DNA of 49,067 bases, taken from NCBI GenBank assembly GCA_018660825.1, contig JABJJO010000162.1:1-49067 (forward strand), given 5' to 3'. Of the stretch, positions 8,103 through 18,091 are shown in pieces. A model generated the notes under the pieces. The model was not told where the DNA came from. It made no database searches and saw only the letters and a program-made list of their open reading frames with translations. The stretch comes from Planctomycetaceae bacterium. GTDB lineage: Bacteria > Planctomycetota > Planctomycetia > Pirellulales > Pirellulaceae. A program made the position numbers and the translations under genes. Position 1 is the first letter of the stretch; every line of letters starts with the position of its first letter.

Positions 8103-9473
8103 TTATTCAGATTTTAGCTGCGTGGGTTGCCAAGGTACTGCCCCGCCCCGTTGAATTTGAACTCGCAGCGCTGCTGAAAGATCCCGAAATTGCTGGGGAT
8201 TCTTTTTGGCGAGATCGGTCCGTTCGAGTGGGTCTGCTTTTATATTGTAGAGTTCAAGAGGCGAAAACGGACTATTGCGTAAAAGTTTCCACTCACCCCG
8301 GCGGATGGCGTTGGTCGTGAACCCCCCGTATCGAGTACCACCTTCCCGACGGTGATAAAAAAAATCGCGGTCGTCGGTAATTTGGTCCTTGCCAAGCAAG
8401 GTTGGCAAGAGGGATATTCCCTCGACAGTATCGGGAATATCTATCTCTGCTATTTGGCACAATGTCGGAAAAATATCCATTGTCAGCGCGGGGCGATCGG
8501 TGGAGGTATTGGCGGGGATTATGTTTGACCAGACGATGCATGTTGGAACCTTTAGTCCCCCTTCGTACATGCTTTGTTTGCCGTCGCGTAAATTCCCATT
8601 GTTGGCGCCGACGTTTAACTGGCCGCCGTTGTCTGAAGTGAAGACGATAACGGTGTTGTCGGACAATCCGGTCTGTTTGAGAGTGGTGAGTATTTTTCCA
8701 ACACCATCGTCCATGTGTTCGATCAAAGCGATCAATTTGGCGCGCGTCACAGAAATGTTGGGTTCGCGCTGTTGCACTTTTTTCAACCAGGACGGGGGCG
8801 GTTGGATGGGTGTATGGGGGGCGTTATAACATAGTGACAAAAAAAAAGGATCTTCACTATTCGCACGCTGTCGTAGGTAGTCGCATGACCATTGTGTAAA
8901 TAGGTCTGTCGCATGACCTTGCGGGTCGATGGTCACCGTGTTGCGACGCATATAATTAATACCATGGCGCCGATGGGCGTAGTAATCGTCCATCATGTCG
9001 CCGAGCCAACCGTGAAAATAGTCGAAGCCACGGTTGTTGGGCCAATGAGGTTCGGTGAGTCCAAGGTGCCATTTGCCGATGAGTGCGGTCTGGTATCCGG
9101 CCTTCTTGAGTTGTGAGGCGACGGTGGGAATGCCGAGGCTCAATTCCCCCCAGCTGTTTTCAGGGTGTGTGCGAATAACCCCTGGCACACCCACTAACTC
9201 AGGGTAACGCCCGCTAATAAATGATGCGCGTGTTGGAGAACAAACGGGACAATTTGCATAGAATTCTGTGAACTTTAAGCCGCGCTTTATGAGTTGGTCG
9301 ATATGTGGCGATTGCAGGTCCTTCGCACCATAGCTCGACAAGTCACCATACCCTAAGTCGTCAGCCATTATCACGATGATATTGGGCGGGTTGGCTTTTA
9401 GTGGCGGAGTGAGTGCGGCAGACCCTATTAACAGAAACGCTACGTAAAAAAAACGGTATTTCATAGGTCGCAT
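8103..9473 (-). CDS. Exported sulfatase (formylglycine-dependent, arylsulfatase-like)
   Basis: From ATG 9473 (AAAGGA about 10 nt upstream) the protein is 456 aa. The longer ORF reaching 9572 would overlap rsgA by about 60 bp and is rejected. A signal peptide (KYRFFYVAFLLIGSAALTPPLKA) leads into the alkaline-phosphatase-superfamily core. NIIVIMADDLGYGD gives the first metal-binding Asp pair (D38-D39). CSPTR at about 78-82 is the C-x-P-x-R sulfatase signature, whose Cys becomes formylglycine. GKWHLG and TSDNGG (second metal-site Asp/Asn) also match. It should hydrolyse sulfate esters, probably from algal or other sulfated glycans, in the periplasm. The substrate cannot be told. A maturase is needed and none is in the window. 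Confidence 0.92.
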   Translation of the reverse strand: MRPMKYRFFYVAFLLIGSAALTPPLKANPPNIIVIMADDLGYGDLSSYGAKDLQSPHIDQLIKRGLKFTEFYANCPVCSPTRASFISGRYPELVGVPGVIRTHPENSWGELSLGIPTVASQLKKAGYQTALIGKWHLGLTEPHWPNNRGFDYFHGWLGDMMDDYYAHRRHGINYMRRNTVTIDPQGHATDLFTQWSCDYLRQRANSEDPFFLSLCYNAPHTPIQPPPSWLKKVQQREPNISVTRAKLIALIEHMDDGVGKILTTLKQTGLSDNTVIVFTSDNGGQLNVGANNGNLRDGKQSMYEGGLKVPTCIVWSNIIPANTSTDRPALTMDIFPTLCQIAEIDIPDTVEGISLLPTLLGKDQITDDRDFFYHRREGGTRYGGFTTNAIRRGEWKLLRNSPFSPLELYNIKADPLERTDLAKKNPQQFRDLSAALRVQIQRGGAVPWQPTQLKSE

Positions 9474-9510
9474 AGGGGTGATGTCCTTTGGTGCAATTAT
9501 AGACATGCGG

Positions 9511-10674
9511 TCATCGTATGGAATCGTCCGCTTCTCGTATTTGACAATAACTATCATAACGCCGTAAGTCAATTAGTCCGTCGGCAACGGCATGCTTAAC
9601 ACCACATTGTCTTTCGTGAACGTGGCTGCAATCCGGGTATTTGCACTTATTGATGAATGGTCTAATTTCACGATAGAAACCAGCTACTTCCTCAGCAATG
9701 ACGTCCCAGAGTTGGAATTGCCGGATTCCCGGGGTATCAACAACGAAACCGCCGGATCGTATCGCATTCAGCGAAGCGCCTGTGGTAGTATGTTTGCCTT
9801 TTTGATTATCCTTGCTAACATGTGCGGTGGCAAGTTTAAGGTGGGGATCGATCGCATTTAACAGCGACGACTTCCCCACGCCCGATTGCCCCACAATCAC
9901 TGATTGTTTGTGCTTTAATAGCGTACGAAGTTCTTCAATGCCCTGTCCAGAGGTCGCGGAACTGAACAGCGTATGATACCCAAGTTGACCGTAAACTCCA
10001 GCTAGAGGTTGCAATTCAGCGGGATCAATCAAGTCGGTTTTGTTTAGACAGACGACACTGTCGCAGCCTACGCGTTCGGCGGTTATAAGAAACCGATCGA
10101 TAAGATTTGGTTTGAGCGCCGGTTCGGAAAGACTCGCGACAATCACAATTTGGTCGACGTTGGTGACGATGACGTGTTGTTGTCCTCTGCTCGTGCGACT
10201 GATTACACCGTAGCGAGGTTCGATGCGAACGATGAGTCCTTGTTGTGTGTCGTCTGAACCGGAGACCTGTTCCGGTCGAATGGTTACTCGATCCCCCGCG
10301 GCAACAACGTTGCGTTGGTCGGTATCCATGTTTTTTAAGAGTCCGCGGATGGCACAACGATATTCAACTCCGGTGTCGGCAAGTACGACACTTTCGAGAC
10401 CATGTACTCGCAGTACTCGTCCCGTTATCGTATTGACGTCGTTAACGTTTAGGTGAACTTGCAATCCGGTGTCGTCAACGTCCGCCGCGACGCCGATGAC
10501 TGTTCGGTGCCGTGTGAGGTCTCCTTTGCCAGAAACACGTTCTCTCTTTTCCGGCGACTCGTCCTCAAAGCCGTGCTGTTGGAATTCTCGAGTAAGATTT
10601 CCAGTTCGTTGGCGGGTTTGATGTCTTTTTTTAAGGGCCGTGCGGATTTTTTTGGACTTCTTGTTTTTAGCCAT
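9511..10674 (-). CDS. rsgA: Ribosome small subunit-dependent GTPase A
   Basis: From ATG 10674 (GAGG 8 nt upstream, MAKNKKSKK) the protein is 387 aa. It has an OB-fold N-terminal domain (about 50-150) and then a circularly permuted GTPase domain with motifs in the order NKTD (G4), GQSGVGKS (G1) and DTPGIRQF (G3). A C-terminal zinc finger follows with CKYPDC-x-H and a later Cys (C-x4-C-x-H-x5-C). RsgA binds the 30S decoding region during late assembly and tests its maturation. The very basic N-terminal 30 residues are longer than in E. coli and may add rRNA contacts. It sits between ftsH (39 bp upstream) and the sulfatase gene (37 bp downstream). Confidence 0.95.
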   Translation of the reverse strand: MAKNKKSKKIRTALKKRHQTRQRTGNLTREFQQHGFEDESPEKRERVSGKGDLTRHRTVIGVAADVDDTGLQVHLNVNDVNTITGRVLRVHGLESVVLADTGVEYRCAIRGLLKNMDTDQRNVVAAGDRVTIRPEQVSGSDDTQQGLIVRIEPRYGVISRTSRGQQHVIVTNVDQIVIVASLSEPALKPNLIDRFLITAERVGCDSVVCLNKTDLIDPAELQPLAGVYGQLGYHTLFSSATSGQGIEELRTLLKHKQSVIVGQSGVGKSSLLNAIDPHLKLATAHVSKDNQKGKHTTTGASLNAIRSGGFVVDTPGIRQFQLWDVIAEEVAGFYREIRPFINKCKYPDCSHVHERQCGVKHAVADGLIDLRRYDSYCQIREADDSIR

Positions 10675-10713
10675 AGACCACACCTCTAACACAGTAAAGG
10701 GTCAAGATGTTTT

Positions 10714-12897
10714 TCACGTCGTCGCCGGACCCGTGGTGTCTGAATTATCCGTTTCATTAGAGTCTATTGCGTTGGCAATTTGCTCGGAGGGCACTTGCGT
10801 CGTGTCAACAGAATCTTGGGACGCGGCTAGTTCCGTTTGGGCCGAGGCGGCGGTGATTTCATCGGTTGAATTGGTGTGGTCTTGTTCGTCAGCGTGTTTA
10901 GACGAGTTGTCGCTGTCACCAGTCGTTGCGTTGTCAGAAAGAGGCTCTGGCATGGGGTGCACCGAGGGGCCGATGATTTCGATAAGGTCCATTTCGGATA
11001 ATTCTTCACGTTCAAGTAATTCGCGGGTGACGATTTCAAGTTGTTGGCGATACTCGACCAGGAATTCACCAGCTCGTTGGGAAGCGCGGTGTAGAAAACG
11101 CGAAACTTCCTCGTCAATCAACTCCATCGTGTGTTCACTGAATTGTCGTTGTGCGTGAATTTCACGTCCTAAAAAGGGATCTTCATCGGACAGTTTGTAG
11201 TTAACGGGCCCGAGCTTTTCGCTCATTCCCCAACGTGTGACCATCCGTCGCGCCATTGAGGTCGCCCGTTCTAAGTCGTTTTCAGCGCCAACGGTTGTCT
11301 CATCATAAATCAGATGTTCGGCTGCCCGACCGGCGAGTAGCACTACGAGATGAGCTTCGAGTTGCGTCTGTGACATGGATACTCGATCTTCTTCGGGTAA
11401 CATTTGCGTTGAGCCGAGCGATCTTCCACGGGGAATGATCGTCACTTTATGTACCCGATCCGCACCTTTGAGGAACCATGAAGCAAGTGTATGCCCCGCC
11501 TCGTGGTAGGCGGTCTTTTCTTTGTCTTCGGCAGTTAGCATTTCTTCGCGTTTTGCGCCCATGAGGATTTTGTCGCGTGCATAATCAAAATCAGTCATGT
11601 CGACGCACGTTTTATCGTGTCGGGCCGCCCACAAGGCAGCTTCATTAACCATGTTACGGATATCTGCACCAGTAAGTCCGACTGTACCCGCCGCCAATCG
11701 ATCGAGGTCGACGTCGTCGGATAACGGTACTTCACGAACATGGACTTTGAAAATGCCTGCTCGGCCCTTTTGTGTGGGTAGTCCCACCGTAACATGCCGA
11801 TCGAATCTGCCGGGTCGCAGCAGTGCTGGGTCTAAAACGTCAGGGCGATTTGTCGCAGCGATTACGATTGCTGAATCTGTGGTGGAAAAACCATCCATCT
11901 CGCTCAAAATCTGGTTGAGTGTTTGTTCTCGTTCATCGTGTCCGCCACCTACTCCGGCGCCCCGTTGGCGACCTACGGCGTCGATTTCGTCGATGAAGAT
12001 GATGGCCGGAGCGGCTTCTTTGGCTTGTTGGAATAGATCCCGGACGCGACTAGCACCAACGCCCACGAACATTTGAATAAATTCTGAACCGTTGATTGAG
12101 AAGAACGGTGCGCCGGCTTCTCCTGCTACGGCTTTTGCTAACAGCGTTTTGCCGGTTCCTGGTGGTCCGTTCAAGAGGACGCCTTTGGGGACTCTTCCAC
12201 CGAGCTTCTGGTATTTCTCGGGCGCCTGCAAGAATTCCACGATTTCTAATAAATCCGCCTTAGCCGCTTTTTGTCCTGCCACGTCTTTGAATGTAATGGG
12301 ATGTTCGTCTTTGTCATAACGTTTAGCGGTACTCTTGCCAAATCCTGACAAGAACCCGCCGCCCATGAACTGACTTTGACTACGACGATAGGAGATCCAA
12401 AAGAAAACCAATATCACGATAGGAAGCATGACAGCGATTAATAACAAAAACGACGCTGTGTCGTCAGGTGGGAGGTAGACGTAATCGACAGAACGGAGTT
12501 TGATGGGGCCGCCGACGTTTCCTTCGAGCAGCTGTTCTAATTGGCGTCGTGAACTGTCGTTTGGAGGGATATCAACTTGAATCGTTAGTTGTTCGTTAAC
12601 TTCCTCGCCGTCGATGCTTGTTACCGTTTGCGCTTCTTTAAACGTGACGGTGGCAAAGTGGGAGGTGGCTAATTCGACGAGCTTGATATCTCCTCGATCG
12701 ATTATCGTGGTGTGATTGTTCTTGGTCGTTGCCGCTAGTGTCAAATATTCGCGGAAATCACTATAACGCACCTTGGTTGGGCTAGGTGTGCGAAACACAA
12801 ACATGCTGATTAACAGGATGATAAAAACTATCACCCAGATTCTAGGCAAGCCACCTCTTTGTGGGCGGTTCTGAGGGTCCTGTGGTTTCTGTTCCAT
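10714..12897 (-). CDS. ftsH: ATP-dependent zinc metalloprotease FtsH
   Basis: A 727-aa membrane-bound AAA protease that degrades misfolded membrane proteins and regulatory proteins. Two transmembrane helices (about 19-36 and 149-170) flank a periplasmic domain. The AAA domain has Walker A GPPGTGKT (244-251), Walker B FIDEID (301-306) and the second region of homology ending in RPGRFDR. The protease domain has HEAGH (465-469) and the third zinc ligand in [11 protein letters not shown] (D541). The last 75 or so residues are an acidic, Ser/Thr-rich, probably disordered tail, longer than in E. coli FtsH. ATG 12897 is the only sensible start. The gene is followed at 39 bp by rsgA. Confidence 0.96.
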   Translation of the reverse strand: MEQKPQDPQNRPQRGGLPRIWVIVFIILLISMFVFRTPSPTKVRYSDFREYLTLAATTKNNHTTIIDRGDIKLVELATSHFATVTFKEAQTVTSIDGEEVNEQLTIQVDIPPNDSSRRQLEQLLEGNVGGPIKLRSVDYVYLPPDDTASFLLLIAVMLPIVILVFFWISYRRSQSQFMGGGFLSGFGKSTAKRYDKDEHPITFKDVAGQKAAKADLLEIVEFLQAPEKYQKLGGRVPKGVLLNGPPGTGKTLLAKAVAGEAGAPFFSINGSEFIQMFVGVGASRVRDLFQQAKEAAPAIIFIDEIDAVGRQRGAGVGGGHDEREQTLNQILSEMDGFSTTDSAIVIAATNRPDVLDPALLRPGRFDRHVTVGLPTQKGRAGIFKVHVREVPLSDDVDLDRLAAGTVGLTGADIRNMVNEAALWAARHDKTCVDMTDFDYARDKILMGAKREEMLTAEDKEKTAYHEAGHTLASWFLKGADRVHKVTIIPRGRSLGSTQMLPEEDRVSMSQTQLEAHLVVLLAGRAAEHLIYDETTVGAENDLERATSMARRMVTRWGMSEKLGPVNYKLSDEDPFLGREIHAQRQFSEHTMELIDEEVSRFLHRASQRAGEFLVEYRQQLEIVTRELLEREELSEMDLIEIIGPSVHPMPEPLSDNATTGDSDNSSKHADEQDHTNSTDEITAASAQTELAASQDSVDTTQVPSEQIANAIDSNETDNSDTTGPATT

Positions 12898-13220
12898 CGT
12901 TGTTTAAGATTCTCGTATTAAGTGAACTAAAAAAACCATATCGTTTGTGGTGCCAATAACAAGGCCGTATGGATGTAATAATAGTTGATCAGGCCGACGA
13001 TTGGTAGTTTCGCGTAGTAAAGGGGGGAGATTTTGATTGAATATTAACCACAATCCGGCCTGTGATTGGCTGGTTGTGCAAAATCGGGTAACCCACGACT
13101 ACGATTCTAGTATGATATGAAATCACGAGAATGCCAATAGGCAGTGATGAACGTAGTTGGCGCGGGAACCCACCATTTCGAATTTGGTAGGTAAGCGGGT
13201 TTACCCAGATGTATAGTTGA
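12898..13220. other. Intergenic region upstream of ftsH
   Basis: About 320 bp without a supported gene. A 95-aa minus-strand frame that starts inside the neighbouring gene lacks a ribosome-binding site and any family resemblance. No clear terminator or promoter hexamer pair stands out. The ftsH promoter is expected here. Confidence 0.2.
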
Positions 13221-14522
13221 TCAGCGAGTCCGCTGCAAAAGTCGACTGCTGGGAAGAGAAAAGTTGCCACCGACATCGGGTGTGAGGTTAACGCGTTGTG
13301 GCGGGCTGATTTTCATTGTGCCGAGAGTCGGCCCTTGCATTTCTATCGGTAGTATTATGCCGAGCCCTAAAGCGGATCGCGTTCGCTGGGGTTGCTGGGA
13401 TTGGATCCACTGTTGAAGCCCATTGGGCAGACTTGATGGATTTAGTGGTGTCGGTTCGGTATTAGGCGGGATTTGTTGTTCGGCGTCCTGGAAATTGCGA
13501 TGTTGGTACATGATCGGTTGCTGAGGCACGTCTGGTTTTACAGGAGTTGCAACTAGGGGATGGGGAGCCGTCGCAACGACGCGTACCCAGTCGACGAGAC
13601 TTGCAATTATCTCAGATTCATCGACACCGAGCGTAGGCTGGTTTTGCGGTCCGTGGACCGTAGTGGCCGCTTTGAGTAGTGAACTGTTTTCTGGTTGCAC
13701 TAAATCTAGCGTTGCTAGAGTGTTGTACAAATTCCGCAGACTGATGCGCTGGGGAATAATGCGTTTGGCGGAGGTGCGAAAAAGCACGAAAGATGATTTT
13801 GGATTGGGTCCATGACAAGCAGCGAGTGCGCAGCGATTCAGCAACAAGGGTTGCACTGAATGGGTGAAATGGTACACAACGCCAGCAGGGAACTCGTTGA
13901 TTCGTTGTTGGACTTGATCAGCACTAACGATATTCGTTGAAGCGACCCTGCCGTTTGATGGTGCTGCCTGGCGAACAGGCGGCGACCGCAACAGATTTAG
14001 GCGAACTTCAAGTCGTGTGATGGTCGCCGAACGACCGTCGATGGAGATGGCGTTATCAATTTGTTGTTGGGCTTGATCAAACAATCGCAAATGCATGCAC
14101 CACTGGGCTAATGCGAGGCATGAGTGGGCACTGGTGCGAACTTGTGTGGCGCGACGATAGGCATAGATTTCGAGGATCGAATCGCTGACAAACTCGACTT
14201 GATCGTGAGGGAAGCGAAGCCGATTGCCTAAAGTATCGATTAAGGTGTAATGTGCTTGTATACCCTGTGAACGGGTAATCGTACCAGTGAAAGTTTGTCC
14301 GTTGCGAAGTAACAGTACACTGTTAGGATTGGTTGTTGAAATTGCAAGTTTGTCATGTTGAGCGGTAGCAACCAGCGGCCACGAACCTCCGAGCAAAATC
14401 ATCCCCAAATATATTGGGAGCCAGCGCAGGCCGAGTCCCTGGGCTGCCGGTACTGTGGCGGGAACGGATTCTAGGTAAAGAGCGCAATCTGAGCGCAAGA
14501 AATATGGGTGGATTTGTTGCAT
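13221..14522 (-). CDS. Planctomycete exported protein with a C-X4-CH haem-type motif
   Basis: A 433-aa protein of unknown function. A hydrophobic stretch (PIYLGMILLGGSWPLVATA, about 37-55) looks like a signal sequence or anchor, so the true start may lie inside the first 40 residues. About 60-125 forms a short beta-rich domain around VLLLRNGQTFTGTI. Residues 125-170 contain a helical pair resembling a tetratricopeptide repeat. Around 220-250 the segment HSVQPLLLNRCALAACHGP has the C-X4-CH spacing seen in planctomycete cytochrome-like domains related to PSCyt1, where it begins the haem-binding region. The C terminus is Pro/Gln-rich and disordered. The protein may sense or bind haem in the envelope. 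No partner is evident nearby. Confidence 0.7.
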   Translation of the reverse strand: MQQIHPYFLRSDCALYLESVPATVPAAQGLGLRWLPIYLGMILLGGSWPLVATAQHDKLAISTTNPNSVLLLRNGQTFTGTITRSQGIQAHYTLIDTLGNRLRFPHDQVEFVSDSILEIYAYRRATQVRTSAHSCLALAQWCMHLRLFDQAQQQIDNAISIDGRSATITRLEVRLNLLRSPPVRQAAPSNGRVASTNIVSADQVQQRINEFPAGVVYHFTHSVQPLLLNRCALAACHGPNPKSSFVLFRTSAKRIIPQRISLRNLYNTLATLDLVQPENSSLLKAATTVHGPQNQPTLGVDESEIIASLVDWVRVVATAPHPLVATPVKPDVPQQPIMYQHRNFQDAEQQIPPNTEPTPLNPSSLPNGLQQWIQSQQPQRTRSALGLGIILPIEMQGPTLGTMKISPPQRVNLTPDVGGNFSLPSSRLLQRTR

Positions 14523-14787
14523 GTAACAAACAGTACTCCGCCGCGCTGCGAAGCGTCAATATCATTGTGATTGGTATAGACCATAAAAAGAGACTGTTTG
14601 GAGCGGGTTTTTCGTGGTACTGGGCGTGCCTTTGTCAATTTCGGATATTTGTGAGTGACAATTATACATATACGAATGTCCCGCCGATAACACGGGCCGA
14701 TCGGATTCGGAGGTGAAGGTGATCTGCGATGACGGGCAGCGGGTTTTTAGCAACTCGTTGTATTGCAGACTAGAAAAGGACAGTAAT

Positions 14788-15057
14788 GTGGTTCGGAACC
14801 GAGTGATATTTACTGGGCGTGTGCAAGGGGTCGGGTTTAGGCACGCAACAAAAATGCAAGCACGTTCTTACAAGGTATGCGGCACCGTCCGTAATCTAAA
14901 GGATGGGAGTGTTGAGATGGTGAGCGAGGGCGAACCTGAAGAAGTTGCACGGTTTATTGCGTCGGTTCAGGACCGGATGGATGGCGTGATTAAGGAAACC
15001 AACTTGACGATCGAGGATGCCAGTGGTGAGTTTTCTGAATTTACCGTCCTGTATTAA
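14788..15057 (+). CDS. acyP: Acylphosphatase
   Basis: An 89-aa enzyme that hydrolyses the carboxyl-phosphate bond of acyl phosphates. GTG 14788 has AAAAGGA at 14774-14780 and gives the normal family length. The frame is open further upstream to GTG 14713 but without homology. The conserved GRVQGVGFR loop holds the phosphate with R18, and N36 (TVRNLKDG) is the second catalytic residue. The rest is a small alpha/beta sandwich. It is a stand-alone gene, about 105 bp before the permease gene. Confidence 0.9.
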   Translation: MVRNRVIFTGRVQGVGFRHATKMQARSYKVCGTVRNLKDGSVEMVSEGEPEEVARFIASVQDRMDGVIKETNLTIEDASGEFSEFTVLY

Positions 15058-15164
15058 GCACAACTGAACGAAGTGGGTAACGAGTGCGTATTGTTGTTTA
15101 TCCGTAGAAATATAACAAACCCAAGAAGAATCAAATATTTATTTAGAGCCGTATAGGAAGACGA

Positions 15165-16994
15165 ATGAACGTATCAATCCAAATGTTACAAAACCTGTTG
15201 AATCAAACGGGATCCTTCGCACCTTTCGCCTTGGAAATATCTCCCAAGCTGACAAGTTGGTTGACGCCGCTGTGGATCATTGGCGTCGGGTGTATCCTAG
15301 GCTTGATCTTGATTGGTTTGAGTTGGGGGCTATCTAAAGGGCTTAGTCGTGTCGCAGCGTTAAATCAACTCGCCGCGACTCCGAGTAAAGCAGCGCTTGT
15401 GGCGTCCGCATTGGCGTTGTTAATGTGTGCTGCATTAGGCCCCTTTACGGTATTCGCTGAAAAAATGCCATCTTCAAATAGTGGCGGTGCCGAATCGTGG
15501 GGCGACTTGCTGGCCGCCATCGTTGGTCTTTATTTCGTATGTTGGTTGGCTGGATACTCGTTGGTGGTACTCGCATGGAAACGAACCAGTCGCGAATTTA
15601 CGATGGTGCTCCGCGAAGGTACGCTCTACCCGATACTGCTAATTGTGTTGTTTTTGGGCGGCGTTGGGGTTGTGGGAAGTTTGGCGGTACAAGATCCCGC
15701 TGGAATCGTGCAGGCGGCTCTTGGTGTTCCATTAACGGGAACTACCAAATATGAATTTTCGGTTGCAGCCGGTGAAAACGCCTTGGACTCTAGATCGGAC
15801 CATGTAATTGACTTTCATGCGAACGAAGTGGCCGCTTTGGAAATCACCACCAATCAGAATGTCAAGATAGCGTTTACCCCGTTTGAGCAACTGGAAGATG
15901 GTATTGTTCTGGAAGAAATCACCAGCGAAGACGTTTATCGAGTTGATCCGAGCCGATCGAGTTTGTTGCTCACGATTCCCTGGCGGGATGCAGAAGATAC
16001 TTCGTTGGGTCGGGAAACACATATTACAAAAATCTATGTTGAAAACTTGGGACTCAACACGGCCGAAATAGGATTCTATGTTCGCACAGGAACAACGTAC
16101 GTAGAAGCAGAAACTATTTTAATAACTGGATTTGGTATTCTGGCTCTTTTTCTGACCTACTTAGTCCAGCGGATGGCGATGCCACGACTGTTTGCGGTAG
16201 CTCTTTCTACGTATAAATCGGAAATTGCGCAACCGTTGTTCACTTTGATTGTCGTTATAGGCGTAATCGCACTTATAGGTTTCGTTTGGATACCCTACAA
16301 CACGTTTGGTGAAGATATCAAGATGCTTAAAGACGCGGGCTTGACGTTGATTCTTATCTTGAGCATTATCCTGGCCTTGTGGTCGGCTAGTACATCGGTT
16401 GCAGATGAGATAGAAGGGCGCACAGCGCTAACGGTTTTGTCCAAACCACTGACTCGTCGCGCATTTGTGATCGGTAAATTTAGCGGAATCGTCTGGATGT
16501 TAGCATTGGTCTATATCATCTTTGGTGTCGTATTTATCGCAGCTGTTTCCTATAAGCCTATTTACGACGCAACCGAAACATCCTCAGGTGTCCCCGACTG
16601 GCAGTTATGTTTCATTGAATCGATTCGGGTAGTGCCCGGATTGGTGTTGGCATTCTTTGAAGCAGTAGTGATAGCTTCACTCAGTGTAGCCATTTCGACA
16701 AGACTACCGTTGATGGCCAACATGACTATTTGTTTGGTTGTTTACGCGTTGGGTCACCTGACGCCATTAGTTGTACAAAGCTCGTTATCCGGATTTGCTA
16801 TTGTGGAATTCTTTGGAAAACTGATAGCGACAATTTTTCCAAACTTAGACCATTTCAATATCCAGGCCGCAATTTCGGCTGGCGTGGACGTGCCCTTTGA
16901 ATATCTCGGCTGGGCGTTTTGTTATTGTGCGATCTACAGTCTGATCGCTATGTTGCTAGCGCTCGTAATGTTTGAAGATCGCGACTTGACTTAG
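15165..16994 (+). CDS. ABC-2-type membrane permease-like protein
   Basis: A 609-aa membrane protein. Three N-terminal helices are followed by a soluble domain (about 195-310, beta-rich, likely periplasmic). The C-terminal half then has about seven helices. That half carries the ABC-2/NosY-like permease pattern, including SVADEIEGRTALTVLSKPLTRRAFVIGKF, where EGRT...LSKPLTR is the typical cytoplasmic loop of ABC-2 exporters. No ATPase gene is adjacent, so it must work with one encoded elsewhere. ATG 15165 has AGGAAG just upstream. Substrate unknown. Confidence 0.75.
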   Translation: MNVSIQMLQNLLNQTGSFAPFALEISPKLTSWLTPLWIIGVGCILGLILIGLSWGLSKGLSRVAALNQLAATPSKAALVASALALLMCAALGPFTVFAEKMPSSNSGGAESWGDLLAAIVGLYFVCWLAGYSLVVLAWKRTSREFTMVLREGTLYPILLIVLFLGGVGVVGSLAVQDPAGIVQAALGVPLTGTTKYEFSVAAGENALDSRSDHVIDFHANEVAALEITTNQNVKIAFTPFEQLEDGIVLEEITSEDVYRVDPSRSSLLLTIPWRDAEDTSLGRETHITKIYVENLGLNTAEIGFYVRTGTTYVEAETILITGFGILALFLTYLVQRMAMPRLFAVALSTYKSEIAQPLFTLIVVIGVIALIGFVWIPYNTFGEDIKMLKDAGLTLILILSIILALWSASTSVADEIEGRTALTVLSKPLTRRAFVIGKFSGIVWMLALVYIIFGVVFIAAVSYKPIYDATETSSGVPDWQLCFIESIRVVPGLVLAFFEAVVIASLSVAISTRLPLMANMTICLVVYALGHLTPLVVQSSLSGFAIVEFFGKLIATIFPNLDHFNIQAAISAGVDVPFEYLGWAFCYCAIYSLIAMLLALVMFEDRDLT

Positions 16995-17029
16995 ACGTCA
17001 TTGTGGGTGCGTTAAGCAGCACCACACGG

Positions 17030-18091
17030 TTAGGCTGGAGTCTTGGAAGTATCGGTCGCGAAATGCGGTCCTTTGATAGCGTGTGCGGTCGCCGAATTTT
17101 TATTACGTATTTGATTTGCAATTTCAATCGCAATAGCTAATGCATCGCGGCCGTCGCGGCCGGATACTTGAACCGGACCGCCAGTGACGATCGCTGTCGC
17201 AAAATCTTCTTGCTCCATCGCGATGGCATTTCCTTTAGGTATGGAAACTTCCGTTTTCGGAAGGTAGTCGACAAAGAAGCGGTCCTGCAGGGATTTTAGT
17301 TCCTCACTATTTGTGTTGGGTAAATCGATTCGCAACGAGTTGGCGTGATCACTTACATCAATTGTATATGCAGTTGACGACTGGAAATCAATTTTTGTGG
17401 AACCCTGTGCTCCTTCGATTTGCATCGTTCGCTGTGGCTCACTATTAACTCTCGACGCGGTTAGATTCGCAAAAGCGCCATTTTTAAACGTTAAGCGAGC
17501 GTTGGCGGTATCTTCGTGTGGACCAACAACAACGGAGCCGACGGCGTCGATCGCGGCGATGGGACTGTCGATTAAGGATAGGATAAGATCAATGTCGTGA
17601 ATCATCAAGTCTAGCGTGACACCGATATCAGTGGAGCGAAATGAATAGTTAGCAGTTCGTATAGCATTGATGAACATTGGCGTAGCAACGTGTTTGGCAA
17701 CCGCGCTAAATGCGGGGTTGAAACGTTCAACGTGTCCGACTTGTAATATCAATTCTTTCGATTCAGCCAAGGCGATCAGATCATCCGCTTCACCAATTTC
17801 GATTGAAATGGGTTTCTCAATCAGGAGGTGTTTGCCGGCATTAAGCAATGTTTGTGCGACTTCAAAGTGGTAGAGTGTAGGCGTGGCGATAATAGCGCAG
17901 TCGATCTGGTCAGTGATCTCTGAGATGTCTTCTGCACCGCGGACGGAAAATTTCTTCGTTGCTTTCAGCCGCGCGGATTCAACGGGCTCGACAATGGCAA
18001 TAAGATCGAACAGATCGCCACAATTAACGAGATTGGTATGGATGTCGCCCAGTCGACCTATTCCAACAACAGCGATACGTGGCTTGCTCAT
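17030..18091 (-). CDS. Gfo/Idh/MocA family NAD(P)-dependent oxidoreductase, GnnA-like candidate
   Basis: A 353-aa two-domain dehydrogenase. The Rossmann fold starts VVGIGRLGDIHT. EKPISIEIGEA holds the EKP motif with the catalytic-site Lys, and a substrate domain from about 125 has a conserved HDIDLIL segment. The ATG overlaps the lpxA stop by 4 bp (ATGA type), so translation is coupled to lpxA. In Acidithiobacillus ferrooxidans and Leptospira, GnnA of this family oxidises the 3-OH of UDP-GlcNAc before transamination and acylation by LpxA, and gnnA lies beside lpxA there. That role is inferred from position only. The aminotransferase GnnB is not in this window. Confidence 0.8.
   Translation of the reverse strand: MSKPRIAVVGIGRLGDIHTNLVNCGDLFDLIAIVEPVESARLKATKKFSVRGAEDISEITDQIDCAIIATPTLYHFEVAQTLLNAGKHLLIEKPISIEIGEADDLIALAESKELILQVGHVERFNPAFSAVAKHVATPMFINAIRTANYSFRSTDIGVTLDLMIHDIDLILSLIDSPIAAIDAVGSVVVGPHEDTANARLTFKNGAFANLTASRVNSEPQRTMQIEGAQGSTKIDFQSSTAYTIDVSDHANSLRIDLPNTNSEELKSLQDRFFVDYLPKTEVSIPKGNAIAMEQEDFATAIVTGGPVQVSGRDGRDALAIAIEIANQIRNKNSATAHAIKGPHFATDTSKTPA

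Noticed and set aside
12989-13276. 95-aa minus-strand frame before ftsH
   Set aside because: It starts inside the upstream gene, has no SD and no domain-like pattern.
17003-17031. Imperfect hairpin between the permease and oxidoreductase genes
   Set aside because: The stem has a bulge and no T-run follows; too weak to call a terminator.
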